In this document: in pieces, positions 25,716 to 35,662 of the stretch
Numbering within the stretch: the first letter of the stretch is position 1
Layout of the letters: every line of letters starts with the position of its first letter
NCBI GenBank assembly: GCA_029961045.1
Contig: JASBVN010000025.1
Coordinates: forward strand, 1-54,987
DNA: 54,987 nucleotides
Source: Alicyclobacillaceae bacterium
GTDB lineage: Bacteria > Bacillota > Bacilli > Kyrpidiales > Kyrpidiaceae
Direction of reading: 5' to 3'
The notes under the pieces: generated by a model
Database searches by the model: none
What the model saw: the letters and a program-made list of their open reading frames with translations, nothing else
What the model was told of the DNA's origin: nothing
Translations under genes and position numbers: made by a program

Positions 25716-26414
25716 TCCGCTTTCCCTCCGAACCCGTAACCGACGCCCCGCACCGTGGTGATGTACCGGGGTTTCCGCGGATCTTCCTCAATCTTGTCCC
25801 GGAGATGGCTCACCATCACGTCCACAATCCGCGTGTCCCCCGCATACGTATAACCCCACACCCGGTCGAGCAGTTCGTCCCGGGTCCACACCCGGCCTGG
25901 CTTCGACGCCATCACGACCAACAGGGAAAACTCTCGCGGCGTGAGCTGAACCGGGCGCCCCGCGATTTCCACCCGGTGCTCCTGGGGCCAGATGGCGATC
26001 TCGCCCACCCGTATGACCCCCTCCGAGGCGGTTCCCTCCCGGGGCACCGCCCGAGCCCGCCTGAGCACCGCCCTCACCCGGGATACCAACTCCCGGGGGA
26101 GAAAGGGTTTCGTCACGTAATCGTCGCCCCCGAGATCCAGCCCCAACACCCGGTCCACCTCGTCGTCCCTCGCGGTGAGAAAAATCACGGGCAACTCGAT
26201 GCCGTCCTCTCGCCACCGCCGGCAGAGGCTCAGGCCGTCCATCCCGGGCAACATGACGTCCAGCACGACCAAATCGACGCCGCCGGCCCGCACCAAACGG
26301 TCCGCCTCTTCCCCGTCTTGAGCCGTCTTCACCGAGTAGCCCGCCTTCTTCAAATGCCAGGCCACCAGTTCGACGATGGAAGGTTCGTCGTCCACGACCA
26401 GCACGTGACCCATC
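25700..26414 (-). CDS. phoP: OmpR/PhoB-family response regulator
   Basis: A 237-residue regulator. The receiver has acidic DDEP, phospho-acceptor Asp in VVLDVMLPGMDG and Lys in YVTKPFLPRELVSR. The winged-helix domain shows QLTPREFSLLVVMAS and the recognition region DTRIVDVMVSHLRDKIEEDP, close to PhoP of Bacillus. It is followed by the overlapping kinase gene. It lies 77 bases after pstA, so it may share that transcript or use the short promoter at 26457-26465. Confidence 0.9.
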
Positions 26415-26456
26415 GGTTCCCTTCTCCCCCGCTCACGGCTTCCGCCTTTGCCCCTA

Positions 26457-26465
26457 GTGTACCAC
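26457..26465 (-). promoter_or_regulatory. Possible extended -10 promoter for the phoP-phoR pair
   Basis: The minus strand reads TGGTACACT, an extended -10 (TGn plus TACACT), about 45 bases before the regulator start. No -35 is visible. Confidence 0.35.
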
Positions 26466-26491
26466 AAGGCGGGCACGACGGGCTCCGGGTC

Positions 26492-27337
26492 CTACCTCCC
26501 TTGCGCCCCCCTGTCTCGCAACAGCAAGCGGGCGAAGATGTTGATGAACAGCACCAGCAACACCAAGGTCAGCGCCCCCGTCCAAGCCTGCTGCTGCCAG
26601 CTCGGATAGGGCGAGATGGCGTAAACGAACACCTGGAGCGGCACCGCCGCGATCGGTTTAAAAATGCTGGTCGGCCAAAACCCGCTGCCGAAGGCGGTGA
26701 CGATCAGGGGGGCGGTCTCTCCCATCACCCGGGCCACGCTGAGCATGACACCGGTGAGTATGCCCTTGCGGGCGGCCGGCATCACCACCCGCCAGACCGT
26801 TTGGGCCCAAGTCGCCCCCAGCGCCAGGGAGGCCTCCCGGAGCGTGTGGGGGACCATCCGCAACATTTGTTCGGTGCTGCGGGCCACCGTCGGCATCATG
26901 AGAACCGCCAGGGCCAGCCCGCCCGACAGGGCGGAAAATCCCCGCATCGGCACCACCACCAGGCTGTAGATGAACAAACCCACCACGATGGACGGCGCTC
27001 CCGAAAGGATGTCGGCCACCCACCGGACTAAGGCGCCGAACCGGCCGCGCCCCCATTCAGACAGAAAAATGCCCGTCCCGATCCCGAGGGGAACGCTGAC
27101 GAGGGTGGCGATGGACACGAGAATCAACGACCCCAGAATGGCATTGCCCATCCCGCCGCCGGGAACCCCCACCGGTGCGGGCAAGCTCGTCAAAAACGTC
27201 CAAGACAGGCCGGGCAAACCTTGCTTCACCACATAGATCAACACGTGAAAGAGAGGGATGACCGCCAACACGACCATCAGCGCGAAGACGACCGCCGCGA
27301 GGGCGTTGACGATTTTTCTTCGATGCAATCCGGTCAC
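26492..27337 (-). CDS. pstA: Phosphate ABC transporter permease PstA
   Basis: A 281-residue membrane protein with six hydrophobic segments and the permease coupling loop LREASLALGATWAQTVWRVV. The MMPTVARSTEQMLRMVPH block is typical of PstA. It pairs with PstC to form the inner-membrane channel for phosphate. It starts 4 bases after the pstC stop. Confidence 0.95.
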   Translation of the reverse strand: MTGLHRRKIVNALAAVVFALMVVLAVIPLFHVLIYVVKQGLPGLSWTFLTSLPAPVGVPGGGMGNAILGSLILVSIATLVSVPLGIGTGIFLSEWGRGRFGALVRWVADILSGAPSIVVGLFIYSLVVVPMRGFSALSGGLALAVLMMPTVARSTEQMLRMVPHTLREASLALGATWAQTVWRVVMPAARKGILTGVMLSVARVMGETAPLIVTAFGSGFWPTSIFKPIAAVPLQVFVYAISPYPSWQQQAWTGALTLVLLVLFINIFARLLLRDRGAQGR

Positions 27338-27341
27338 CGGC

Positions 27342-28277
27342 TCATTCCTCCCTTCCGGCCCGAGCCATCAACCGGACCACCATCCACCGGGACAACAGGC
27401 TGAACAAGGCGGTCACCAAAAACAGGACCAGTCCGATTTCCGACAGGGCGGCGATGTGGACCTCCGAAGTGGCCTCCGTGAACTCGTTGGCGATGACGCT
27501 GGCCATGCTGTGTCCGGGAGCAAAGAGGGACACGGAAATATCCGGCCGGTTGCCGATCACCATCGTCACGGCCATGGTTTCTCCCAGCGCCCGACCCAAA
27601 CCGAGCATCAGCGCTCCGATGACCCCCGGCCACGAGTACGGCAACACAATCGTGCGAATCATCTCCCAGTGGGTGGCCCCCAAAGCCAGCGCGCCCTCCT
27701 TCAGGGGGGCCGGCACCACCGCCATGACGTCCCGGGACAGGGAGGCCACCGTCGGCAGAATCATGATCGCCAGAATAAAGCTGGCCGCCAACAGGCCGAC
27801 CCCCAATTGCGGCCCTTGAAACAAGGGCAAGAATCCGAAGTGCTCCGCCAACCAAGGCTCCACCCGGCTCCTCAGCCAGGGGGCCACTACAAAAATGCCC
27901 CACAAACCGTAAACGACACTGGGAATGGCGGCCAGCAATTCAATGAGAAACCCCGTCACCGAAGCGATCCAGCCTTTGACGTACTGGGTCAGAAAGACGG
28001 CGGACCCGATCCCGACAAAAATCACCATAAACAGAGCGAGAAACGACGTCACCAAAGTTCCGTACAAAAACGGCAGGGCTCCGAACTCGTTGTCCACCGG
28101 ATCCCACATCCGGCTGACGAAAAAGCCGAGTCCGAACGCTTGGAATGCCGGGGCCGCCTGTATGCTGAGCAACACGACGAGGGCCGCGGCGACGACCAAG
28201 ACGGACCCCGCCATCGCCGCCACCCCGACAATAAACCAAGTATCCGCCCGCCGCCAGACCGACGAAGATTTACCCAC
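27342..28277 (-). CDS. pstC: Phosphate ABC transporter permease PstC
   Basis: About 311 residues, six membrane segments, with the coupling loop LKEGALALGATHWEMIRTIV and the PstC-typical LLAAIPSVVYGLWGIFVVAP and LGRALGETMAVTMVIGN. The GTG at 28277 has AAGGATGG 6 bases before it. A longer in-frame reading to 28295 lacks its own site. Confidence 0.95.
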   Translation of the reverse strand: MGKSSSVWRRADTWFIVGVAAMAGSVLVVAAALVVLLSIQAAPAFQAFGLGFFVSRMWDPVDNEFGALPFLYGTLVTSFLALFMVIFVGIGSAVFLTQYVKGWIASVTGFLIELLAAIPSVVYGLWGIFVVAPWLRSRVEPWLAEHFGFLPLFQGPQLGVGLLAASFILAIMILPTVASLSRDVMAVVPAPLKEGALALGATHWEMIRTIVLPYSWPGVIGALMLGLGRALGETMAVTMVIGNRPDISVSLFAPGHSMASVIANEFTEATSEVHIAALSEIGLVLFLVTALFSLLSRWMVVRLMARAGREE

Positions 28278-28322
28278 CGCTCGCCATCCTTTCAAGGGGC
28301 TCCCGGCACGGCGGCCGGAAGC

Positions 28323-28982
28323 TCACAGGTTCAAATCCCGGCGTTCGCCGGTCACCATATAGATCGTCCACTCGCCGATGTTGGTGATGTGATCCGCAAT
28401 GCGCTCCAGACTCTGGGCCACGAACAGGAGTTGAGTGCCCTGTCGGATGGTCTTCGGATTCTCGATCATGATCACCAGAAGTTCCCGGAAAATTTGACTG
28501 TACAGGTGATCCACCTCGTCGTCCCGTTCGGCCAAGGTCTCGGCCAGCTGCGCATCTCCTTCGACGAAGGCCCGGAGTCCTATGCTCAACATATCCTGGA
28601 CAATTTCCGAAAGCCGGGGAATGTCGAGGAGCGGTTTGATCAGCGTTTCTCCGGACAGCTTCAGGGCGGTGCGGGCGATCTCCACCGCGTGATCCCCCAT
28701 CCGCTCCAGATCGGTCACGATTTTGAGAGCCGTGCCGATCGTCCGCAAGTCCCTGGCCATCGGCTGTTGCAGAGCAATCAGGCGAAGACACCGGTTTTCG
28801 ATGTCCACCTGGATCTCGTCCAACCGGTCGTCGCGCTCCACCACCTGTTCCGCCAGGGCGGTATCCAAGTTTTTCAGCGCCGTCACACTGTCCTGGATCG
28901 CCCGGCTCACCAGGGCTCCCATGGCCAAAAGGTCTTGTTCCAGCCGCTCCAACTCTTCGTGGAACCCGCTGCGCGTGTCCAA
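28323..28982 (-). CDS. phoU: Phosphate transport regulator PhoU
   Basis: A 219-residue helical protein with two PhoU repeats. Conserved stretches are LRTIGTALKIVTDLERMGDHAVEIA in the first half and AQSLERIADHITNIGEWTIY in the second, which carry the metal-binding E/D-x-x-x-D motifs. PhoU restrains phosphate uptake and links the transporter to its sensor kinase. It lies between pstB and pstC, whereas in most Pst operons it follows pstB at the 3' end. The start is a TTG behind GGAGGG. Confidence 0.93.
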   Translation of the reverse strand: MDTRSGFHEELERLEQDLLAMGALVSRAIQDSVTALKNLDTALAEQVVERDDRLDEIQVDIENRCLRLIALQQPMARDLRTIGTALKIVTDLERMGDHAVEIARTALKLSGETLIKPLLDIPRLSEIVQDMLSIGLRAFVEGDAQLAETLAERDDEVDHLYSQIFRELLVIMIENPKTIRQGTQLLFVAQSLERIADHITNIGEWTIYMVTGERRDLNL

Positions 28983-28994
28983 GGCGGACCCTCC

Positions 28995-29780
28995 TTATCC
29001 GAAGCGGCCGGTGATATAATCCTCCGTCCGCTTGTCTTTCGGTTTTGTAAACAATTCGGCCGTCGCATTGAATTCTACCAGTTCCCCGTTCAGAAAAAAC
29101 GCGGTATAATCCGAAACCCGCGCTGCCTGTTGCATGTTGTGGGTCACGATGACGATCGTGTACGTTTCTTTTAAATCGGCGATCAACTCTTCAATTCGCA
29201 ACGTGGAGATGGGGTCGAGGGCCGAAGTCGGCTCGTCCATCAGCACCACTTCCGGCTCCACCGCCAACAACCGGGCAATACAGAGGCGTTGCTGCTGGCC
29301 CCCCGACAGGCCGAGGGCGGGTTGGTGCAGCCGGTCCTTCACCTCGTCCCACAGGGCCGCCCGCCGCAGACTGTTTTCCACGATTTCGTCCAGCTTGCGG
29401 CGGTTGCGCAGGCCGTGAATCCGGGGGCCGTACGCCACATTGTCGTAGACGGACATCGGAAAAGGGTTCGGCCGCTGAAACACCATCCCCACTCGCTTGC
29501 GCAGATCGACCACATCGATCCAGGGACTGTAGATGTCTGTCCCGTCGATCCGGACCGTTCCCGAAATGCGAACGCCGGCAATGAGATCGTTCATCCGGTT
29601 GAGGGTCCGCAAAAAAGTCGATTTGCCGCATCCCGAGGGGCCGATCAGGGCGGTGACCGCCCGAGCGGGCACCGACATGGAGACGCCGAACAGAGCTTGC
29701 TGTTTCCCGTAGAACAAGTCCAGATTTTCGACGTCGATTTTCACCGTTTGATCCGCGCCCACATCCGGCATAGTGCCCAT
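28995..29780 (-). CDS. pstB: Phosphate ABC transporter ATPase PstB
   Basis: A 261-residue ATPase: Walker [11 protein letters not shown]-loop [20 protein letters not shown], signature [16 protein letters not shown], Walker [14 protein letters not shown] and switch His in [13 protein letters not shown]. The QRPNPFP motif and length are diagnostic of PstB. It heads the pstB-phoU-pstC-pstA operon and has a PhoP box upstream. Confidence 0.96.
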   Translation of the reverse strand: MGTMPDVGADQTVKIDVENLDLFYGKQQALFGVSMSVPARAVTALIGPSGCGKSTFLRTLNRMNDLIAGVRISGTVRIDGTDIYSPWIDVVDLRKRVGMVFQRPNPFPMSVYDNVAYGPRIHGLRNRRKLDEIVENSLRRAALWDEVKDRLHQPALGLSGGQQQRLCIARLLAVEPEVVLMDEPTSALDPISTLRIEELIADLKETYTIVIVTHNMQQAARVSDYTAFFLNGELVEFNATAELFTKPKDKRTEDYITGRFG

Positions 29781-29827
29781 TCTTCTTCTCCTCCCCGTGA
29801 CACATCGGTTTTAGTCTAGCGAACCAA

Positions 29828-29866
29828 CGTAAACGAATGATAAATAGAAATTTAACCTTCTGTAAA
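29828..29866 (-). promoter_or_regulatory. PhoP box upstream of pstB
   Basis: On the minus strand four hexamers occur at exact 11-base steps: TTTACA (29861-29866), TTAAAT (29850-29855), TTTATC (29839-29844) and TTTACG (29828-29833). This is the TT(A/T)ACA-N5 tandem arrangement bound by PhoP in Bacillus. A -10-like TAGACT lies just downstream (29813-29818). The site is shared with the divergent regulator gene at 29961, which may be autoregulated. Confidence 0.75.
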
Positions 29867-29960
29867 TCGGCCTTTACCGACGATCCATACAAATCTCACA
29901 AGAAAGCAACATAGGACCTTTACAATGAAACCGGATCCTGTTGCAGGGGAGGCATGGCGG

Positions 29961-30704
29961 GTGGAGAAGATTCTGCTGGTTGACGACGAAGAATCGATCC
30001 TGACCGTTTTACAATTTCACCTCGAAAAGGCCGGTTATCTGACGGAAACGGCGACCCACCCCGAAGAGGTGTTCCGGCGGATCCGCGAAGGCGATCCCAT
30101 CGACCTGATCGTACTGGACCATATGCTGCCGGACATGAGCGGGCTGGACGTATGTAAAATTCTTCGCCAAGAAGGGATCGGCATCCCGATTATCTTTTTG
30201 ACGGCCCTCGACGACGAAGTGGAACGGGTGCTCTGCCTCGAAATGGGGGCCGACGATTACATCACCAAGCCGTTTCGCCCAAGGGAGCTGGCCGCCCGCA
30301 TCCGCGCCGTCCTCCGCCGGTACCAGCGGTCGGACGGAACGGATAAAAAAACGCCCGACGTCCTTCACGTCGGGCCGGTGGTCATCGACATCGAAAAACA
30401 TACGGTCACGGTCTTCGGGCGGGAGGTGTCGCTGACCCTTAAGGAATTTCAACTCCTTCAGCATTTGGCCGAACATGCCGACAAAGTCGTCACCCGCGAC
30501 ACCCTGCTCGACCATATCTGGGGTTTCAAATACACCGGAGACACCCGGGTGGTCGACGTCCACATCAGCCACCTCCGGGACAAAATCGAACCCGATCCGT
30601 CCTCTCCCCAGTTGATCAAGACGGTGCGAGGCGTCGGATACAAATTGGTGACCGACCCGGGGAGGCGGGAGGGGGAAGCTCCCAAACCTCCGGAGTCCCC
30701 TTGA
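29961..30704 (+). CDS. Second PhoP-type response regulator, without adjacent kinase
   Basis: A 247-residue OmpR-family regulator. The receiver has DDEES, phospho-acceptor Asp in IVLDHMLPDMSG and Lys in YITKPFRPRELAAR. The winged helix contains LTLKEFQLLQHLAEH and DTRVVDVHISHLRDKIEPDP. It is close in type to the regulator at 25700-26414. It is divergent from pstB across the PhoP box and has no kinase gene of its own; the kinase at 23928-25715 may serve both. The GTG at 29961 is chosen because GGGGAGG precedes it by 8 bases. A longer in-frame ATG at 29925 has no site. Confidence 0.88.
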   Translation: MEKILLVDDEESILTVLQFHLEKAGYLTETATHPEEVFRRIREGDPIDLIVLDHMLPDMSGLDVCKILRQEGIGIPIIFLTALDDEVERVLCLEMGADDYITKPFRPRELAARIRAVLRRYQRSDGTDKKTPDVLHVGPVVIDIEKHTVTVFGREVSLTLKEFQLLQHLAEHADKVVTRDTLLDHIWGFKYTGDTRVVDVHISHLRDKIEPDPSSPQLIKTVRGVGYKLVTDPGRREGEAPKPPESP

Positions 30705-30732
30705 GGCCCAGCGGCTCTCCGGCCTCCCCGGA

Positions 30733-33021
30733 TCACGCGCCCCGGGCGGCCGCGGGCTCCCGGCCTTCCGGTCCATAGGCCGCTTCCGGATCCTCGGGAT
30801 CGGGCCGGCCGGCTTCCGCGCCGCCGGGTTCCTCCACTTCCCCTTCGGCTCCCTTTTCTTCAACTTCTTCAACTGCTTCAATTCCCGTCTGATCTCGCTG
30901 ATCCCGTTCCGTTCCGTTGCCGGCTGCGGTCCAAAAGGCGACGACATCGAGGAGATCCGCCCCCAGAGCCCCGAGCCGGTCCATTTCGGCCCGCAGTTCC
31001 GAAAACAGCTTTCTCTGTTCCGCAAACCCCGCGGACAATTCCTCCGTCGCCGCCGAAGTCTCCCGGGCGATCTCCAGAACCCGCTGCATTTCCTCCACGG
31101 TGGATTCCCGCATTTCCGCCATCCGGTCGCGACTGGACGACATTTCCTTCGCCTGGATTTCGATTTCGGCCACCGCCCGGGCCACTTGCCCAAACGCCTC
31201 TCCGGCCCGGCGGGCAGCCGCCGCGCCGTCTTCGAGGCCGCTCCGGATCTGCTCCATCGCCTTGCGCGCCTCCAAAGCGTCGCCCGCCACCTGAAGGGCC
31301 CTCCCCTCGATCTGGCCCGCACTGTTCCGGCTCAACTCCGCCAGCCGGCGGATCTCGGCGGCCACCACCGCAAACCCGCGGCCCGCTTCGCCGGCCCGTG
31401 CCGCTTCGATTCCCGCGTTGAGGGCGAGCAACTCCGTACGGTTGGCCAACATCCGCACGACGCTCACCGCGTCCTGGATGACCGTGCTGTGATCCGCGAG
31501 AAGCCCTACCCGCTCACCGGCTTCCCGCATTTTCGGCTCCAATTCCTCCCATTCCCGCCACCATCCCTCCATGGACCGCCCCGCTTCTTCGGCCACCGCC
31601 CGGGCTCGGCTGGAGCTGCTCAGCATCCGGTTGAACTGGCGCTCCCACTCTTTCAACAGGCCGTCGAGATCCGACAGCTGCCGGTCCGCCTCTTCCGCCT
31701 GGGCGGCCTGCCGGTTCGCTCCGGCGGCGATCCCGTCCGTGGAAACGGACAGATCCCCGGCCAACCGCTCGGCCCGGTCGGTCCGCTCGGTCACCCTTCC
31801 GATGGCGTCGCCGAGGGTCCCGGAGGCCACTTGCAACTGCTCGGTCACCCGTTTCAGCCGGTCCACCATGAGCAAATATCCCCTGGCCAGATCCCCGACC
31901 TCGTCTCGCCGGGCGGCGGAACGGTTCATTTGGCGCATTGCCTCTTCCGGCAGGCTCAAATTTCCCCTGGCCACCCGCCGGATTCCGCGGGCGGCCGTGC
32001 GAATCGGCCGGGCCAGGCGTCCCGCCACCAGGGAACTCACAACGGCGGACACGACCAGCAGAATGCCCGTCAGGAGCAGGAGCGTCCTGGCCAACACCAG
32101 TCCCCCCCGGCGGAGGTCCTCCAGATCTCCCCCCGCCGCGATGATCCATCCCCAGTCGGAGAGCGTGTCATAGGCGGCAAGCCGCTCGGAACGCTGGCCG
32201 TCGCGAGAGCCGGGCCACTCGTAAACAACGGCCCCGCGACCTTTTTCCATCATTTCGCGGACAAAAGCCCGGTCCGCCAGGGATTGACCTTGAACTTCCG
32301 GGTGGACCACGGCCGCGCCGGCGTTTGGTCCGCTTTGCTGGATTACAAAGGCGTAACCCCGTTCGCCGATGCGCACGTTCCGCACCGCGTCCGCCAGCCG
32401 GTCCATATACGGCTGCAGAGAAACCTCGATGCAGACCGCCCCCACCACCTGTCCGCGATCGTCCGCGAGGGGCATGTCATAGACTTGATAAAGTTTTCCT
32501 TCGATAGGAAGTACCCCCAGGAAATACGATCCCCTGGCCAGTTCGCGGGTCTCTGCATCGGCCAGGGGCACTTGGCCGACGGTCCGCCCGTTCGCATCCC
32601 GCAGCGAGGTGGCCGTGCGGACGAAAGAATCTCCCCGGCGTACGGCCACGCTGACATCCGTGCCCGTCAGTTGCATCAAGCGGGACAACACCTGCTCGTC
32701 CCCGTCGATCCGGCGAGTCCCGAAGTAGAGGCCGTCTTCCCGAGCGGCGGGCGACCCGTATTCGGCCCGCCACTGGGACAGCATATAACTCACCTGTTGA
32801 TACCCCTGATTCGCCCGCTGAACGGCGACACTTTGCAGTTCTTTTCCGAACTGGGTCAGGAGGGTGACGATCTGTTCCATTTCCTCCCGGGCACGCCTCT
32901 CCGTATCCTGTTGGACCAACAGGGTCGCCAGCACGCCCAGCAGACCGAACGACACCAGCAACAGGACGCCGGTGACCGCGGCGAACTGCCGGCCGATCGA
33001 CATGCGGCCTCTGATCCTCAC
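30733..33021 (-). CDS. Methyl-accepting chemotaxis-type receptor with Cache domain
   Basis: About 762 residues. TM1 ([20 protein letters not shown]) is followed by an extracytoplasmic Cache-like sensor of about 250 residues, TM2 ([19 protein letters not shown]), a HAMP domain with [20 protein letters not shown], and a coiled-coil MCP domain. Its hairpin tip reads [20 protein letters not shown], with [10 protein letters not shown] after it. The final 60 residues are very acidic and Pro/Glu-rich, with no CheR-docking pentapeptide seen. No chemotaxis genes are nearby. It lies between pstS and the orphan regulator on the pst strand, which raises the idea of a phosphate-linked receptor. The GTG at 33021 has GAGGTGG upstream. 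Confidence 0.85.
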   Translation of the reverse strand: MRIRGRMSIGRQFAAVTGVLLLVSFGLLGVLATLLVQQDTERRAREEMEQIVTLLTQFGKELQSVAVQRANQGYQQVSYMLSQWRAEYGSPAAREDGLYFGTRRIDGDEQVLSRLMQLTGTDVSVAVRRGDSFVRTATSLRDANGRTVGQVPLADAETRELARGSYFLGVLPIEGKLYQVYDMPLADDRGQVVGAVCIEVSLQPYMDRLADAVRNVRIGERGYAFVIQQSGPNAGAAVVHPEVQGQSLADRAFVREMMEKGRGAVVYEWPGSRDGQRSERLAAYDTLSDWGWIIAAGGDLEDLRRGGLVLARTLLLLTGILLVVSAVVSSLVAGRLARPIRTAARGIRRVARGNLSLPEEAMRQMNRSAARRDEVGDLARGYLLMVDRLKRVTEQLQVASGTLGDAIGRVTERTDRAERLAGDLSVSTDGIAAGANRQAAQAEEADRQLSDLDGLLKEWERQFNRMLSSSSRARAVAEEAGRSMEGWWREWEELEPKMREAGERVGLLADHSTVIQDAVSVVRMLANRTELLALNAGIEAARAGEAGRGFAVVAAEIRRLAELSRNSAGQIEGRALQVAGDALEARKAMEQIRSGLEDGAAAARRAGEAFGQVARAVAEIEIQAKEMSSSRDRMAEMRESTVEEMQRVLEIARETSAATEELSAGFAEQRKLFSELRAEMDRLGALGADLLDVVAFWTAAGNGTERDQRDQTGIEAVEEVEEKGAEGEVEEPGGAEAGRPDPEDPEAAYGPEGREPAAARGA

Positions 33022-33065
33022 GGGGACCACCTCGAATGAAAAGTATGAAACCAAAACAAAGGGAT

Positions 33066-33115
33066 AAAAAAAGCGGACGGGTCCGTCCTCCGGCCCGCCG
33101 CCCGGTCCCGCCCGC
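33066..33115 (-). terminator. Terminator after pstS
   Basis: On the minus strand a 13-base arm (33103-33115) pairs with 33073-33085, with one mismatch and one G-T pair. Seven T's follow (33066-33072). It should largely separate pstS from the chemoreceptor gene. Confidence 0.8.
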
Positions 33116-33136
33116 CTTTGAGCCGCAGGATCGCCT

Positions 33137-34246
33137 TCATTGCAGGAGCGGTTTCCCGCCCGAGCGGATCTCCTTCAGCAATCCCACGGCCAATTCTTGG
33201 ATGTTCTGCGGCAGAGGAGCATATTGGATGCTGGTCGCCAGCTTCTGCCCGTCCGTGACGACATACTTCATGACCTCGAGCAAGGCTTTGCCTTTCGTCG
33301 CGTCCGGTTGATCTTTCCACAACAGGACCCACGTATATCCGGCGATCGGATAGCTGCCTTCCCCGTCGGCGTTGACGATGGAGAAGCGTTCCGCGCTGAC
33401 GTTGGGGAACTGGGAAGCCGCCGTGGTCACCGACTCGAGGGTCGGGGACACGAACTTGCCGGCCTTGTTCTGCAGCGCCGCGTAGCTCATCTTGGTCTCC
33501 AAGGCGTAGGCCAATTCCACGTAACCGATGGCCCCGGGGGTCTGTTTAATCTGGCCGGCCACCCCTTCATTGCCCTTGGCGCCGACGCCGCCCGGCCAGT
33601 TCACCGACTTGCCGACTCCGACGCTGCTTTTCCACTCGGGGCTGACCACGCTCAGATAGTCGGTCACGATGTAGTTGGTGCCGCTGGCGTCCGACCGGTG
33701 CACCGTGACGATGTCCATCGCCGGAAGCTTGACGTCGGGATTGAGGGATTGAATCGCAGGATCATTCCATTTTTTGATTTTCCCCATGAAAATCTTTACG
33801 AGCACATCGGGCGTCAGCTTCAGCTGCTGGTTCACATCGGGCAGGTTGTACGCAATCGCCACACCGCCGAGGGCGACCGGAATCTGGACGACGTCTCCCC
33901 CCGCCTCCTTGGCTTTGGCGTATTCATCCTTGTTCAAGGGAACGTCCGAAGCCCCGAAGTCCACCGTTTTCTGGGTAAATTGCTGGATACCGGCCCCACT
34001 TCCCACCGACTGGTAGTTGACTTCGACATTGGGATGGGACTTTTTATATTCCGCAAAGGCTTTCGAAAAATACGGATAAACAAAGCTCGACCCGGCTCCC
34101 GTCAGGCGGACGGCCTGCCCCGCATTTTGGGCCCCCTGGTCCTTTGCCGCGTCGGACGGCGCCGTGCCGCTGCCGCACCCCGCGAGCAAAGCGGCCGCCA
34201 GGGCCACCGCTCCAAAAGGTTTCCAAACCCGTCTGGCCATGTGCAT
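33137..34246 (-). CDS. pstS: Phosphate-binding lipoprotein PstS
   Basis: A 369-residue substrate-binding protein. The signal peptide ends in [12 protein letters not shown], so it should be lipid-anchored on the outer face of the membrane. Phosphate-binding loops appear as [34 protein letters not shown] and GYVELAYA. It is transcribed alone, between its own PhoP box and a strong terminator, so it is about 3.4 kb from the genes for its transporter partners. GGAGGAG precedes the ATG. Confidence 0.96.
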   Translation of the reverse strand: MHMARRVWKPFGAVALAAALLAGCGSGTAPSDAAKDQGAQNAGQAVRLTGAGSSFVYPYFSKAFAEYKKSHPNVEVNYQSVGSGAGIQQFTQKTVDFGASDVPLNKDEYAKAKEAGGDVVQIPVALGGVAIAYNLPDVNQQLKLTPDVLVKIFMGKIKKWNDPAIQSLNPDVKLPAMDIVTVHRSDASGTNYIVTDYLSVVSPEWKSSVGVGKSVNWPGGVGAKGNEGVAGQIKQTPGAIGYVELAYALETKMSYAALQNKAGKFVSPTLESVTTAASQFPNVSAERFSIVNADGEGSYPIAGYTWVLLWKDQPDATKGKALLEVMKYVVTDGQKLATSIQYAPLPQNIQELAVGLLKEIRSGGKPLLQ

Positions 34247-34284
34247 GCTGTGCGCTCCTCCTTGTCTTCATTTCGTAATTCAGT

Positions 34285-34335
34285 ATAGTAGCGGGGTTTA
34301 AACGTACGGTGAATCGATCTTAAAACTTATGTAAA
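34285..34335 (-). promoter_or_regulatory. PhoP box and promoter of pstS
   Basis: The minus strand has TTTACA (34330-34335), TTTAAG (34319-34324), TTCACC (34308-34313) and TTTAAA (34297-34302) at exact 11-base steps. TTCACC also serves as a -35, 17 bases from TACTAT at 34285-34290. This matches the layout of PhoP-activated pst promoters in Bacillus. Confidence 0.85.
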
Positions 34336-34465
34336 TAACACCAATACAATCTTGACATTCCCCGCGCGGCCAGGAGGCGAAAAATGCGGCCTCAACCCGG
34401 GCGATCGCCGGGAAGAGCGCCGCGATTTTTGATAGAATACACCACCGAGAGGAGGGACTGTACCG

Positions 34466-35335
34466 GTGAGCGAAACCCCGACAACCCCCGCCTTTCCCTG
34501 GCGGAGAGTGTTTGTCTCCTTCGCGGTTTTAATCCTGTTCGCGATTTCCCTGCAATCGGCTTCGGAACTCATCAACAGCCGGCTCATTCCGGCTCCGTAC
34601 CAAAATCTGTTCGCCACCGGGGCGGCGGTGGTGTGGGTGATCGCCGGACTGATCCTGGTCAACCGCATGCGCCACGCGCTCATGCGGCTGGTCTTCCGCA
34701 CCCCGCGGCACGCCAGCCTGTGGAACCTCGGCATCAACGTGCTGACCGGGATCGGCTACCTGTTTGTGGTGATCTTCAGCCTGCGCATGCTCAATACCTC
34801 CATGAGCAGCCTGCTCGTGAGCGGGGCCGTCACCGGCGTCGTCGTCGGCATCGCCGCCCAGTCCACCCTGTCCAATCTGCTGGCCGGACTGGTGATTATG
34901 ACCCTCCGGCCGTTCTCCCTCGGCCAGCGCATCACCTGCCGGTCCTGGATGTTCGGCGGCGTGGAGTACAGCGGCCTGGTGACGGAGTTGAACCTGTTTT
35001 ACACGATTCTCCAGGACGGAGAGATCCTGCGGGTGATTCCCAACTCCGCCGCCGTCATCGCCACGATCACCGTCCACTCGGCCGAGGCGGAGTCGGCCAC
35101 CTATACCGTGGCGTTGCCCTACGAATGCCCGGCGGAACAGGTGGAAGCCAAACTGCGGGAGTTGGCCGGACCGGAGGCGTCGGCTTGGGTGGAAACGTTC
35201 GACAAAGAGGCGGTCCAGTACCGGGTGAGGGTCCCGGTCTCCCGGGTCGACGCCCTCCGCCGCTTGGTGTTGTGGGCGAAAGACGCCGGAGAGACCGCCG
35301 TCGCAAAAACTGGAGAAGAGCCAAATCCGTCATGA
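34466..35335 (+). CDS. MscS-family mechanosensitive channel
   Basis: The 289-residue protein has three or four N-terminal membrane helices, then the pore helix region SLLVSGAVTGVVVGIAAQST with LSNLLAGLVIMTLRPF, and the beta domain GLVTELNLFYTILQDGEILRVIPNS. These are the core features of small MscS channels, which release solutes on hypo-osmotic shock. The start is a GTG with GAGGAGGG upstream. Its stop overlaps the start of the next small gene. Confidence 0.9.
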   Translation: MSETPTTPAFPWRRVFVSFAVLILFAISLQSASELINSRLIPAPYQNLFATGAAVVWVIAGLILVNRMRHALMRLVFRTPRHASLWNLGINVLTGIGYLFVVIFSLRMLNTSMSSLLVSGAVTGVVVGIAAQSTLSNLLAGLVIMTLRPFSLGQRITCRSWMFGGVEYSGLVTELNLFYTILQDGEILRVIPNSAAVIATITVHSAEAESATYTVALPYECPAEQVEAKLRELAGPEASAWVETFDKEAVQYRVRVPVSRVDALRRLVLWAKDAGETAVAKTGEEPNPS

Positions 35336-35607
35336 TGTTTCAATTCGCCGTTCGCATCGCCCTGTTCTTCTTGGCCTGGGCGGCGGTCCTGGCCCCCGCT
35401 TCGGGAGCGCGGGACCTTTTCGAAACGCCGCTGTCCGTTTTGATCCTGGCCCTCCTCCTGGGGAGCGCCTCGGCCGCCCTCTGGACGGCCCGGGCTCGCC
35501 AAAGGAGGAACAGGCGAAAACGCCGCCGGTCCCCGGACCGGAGATCCGGACGCCGCGGCAAACATTCGCCGACCACAAGCAACCGGAAAAAGAGAGACAA
35601 AAAATAG
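35332..35607 (+). CDS. Small membrane protein with basic tail
   Basis: Ninety-one residues with two hydrophobic stretches (VRIALFFLAWAAVLAPAS and LSVLILALLLGSASAAL). They are followed by an Arg/Lys-rich tail of about 40 residues that should stay in the cytoplasm. It overlaps the channel gene by four bases (ATGA) and is probably coupled to it; a second ATG follows at once at 35335. I recognise no family. Confidence 0.6.
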   Translation: MMFQFAVRIALFFLAWAAVLAPASGARDLFETPLSVLILALLLGSASAALWTARARQRRNRRKRRRSPDRRSGRRGKHSPTTSNRKKRDKK

Positions 35608-35662
35608 CGTTCTAGAGGTTTCCGGCGTCTGCACCCCCGAGCATCCTGAAAGAGTCCTCGTT

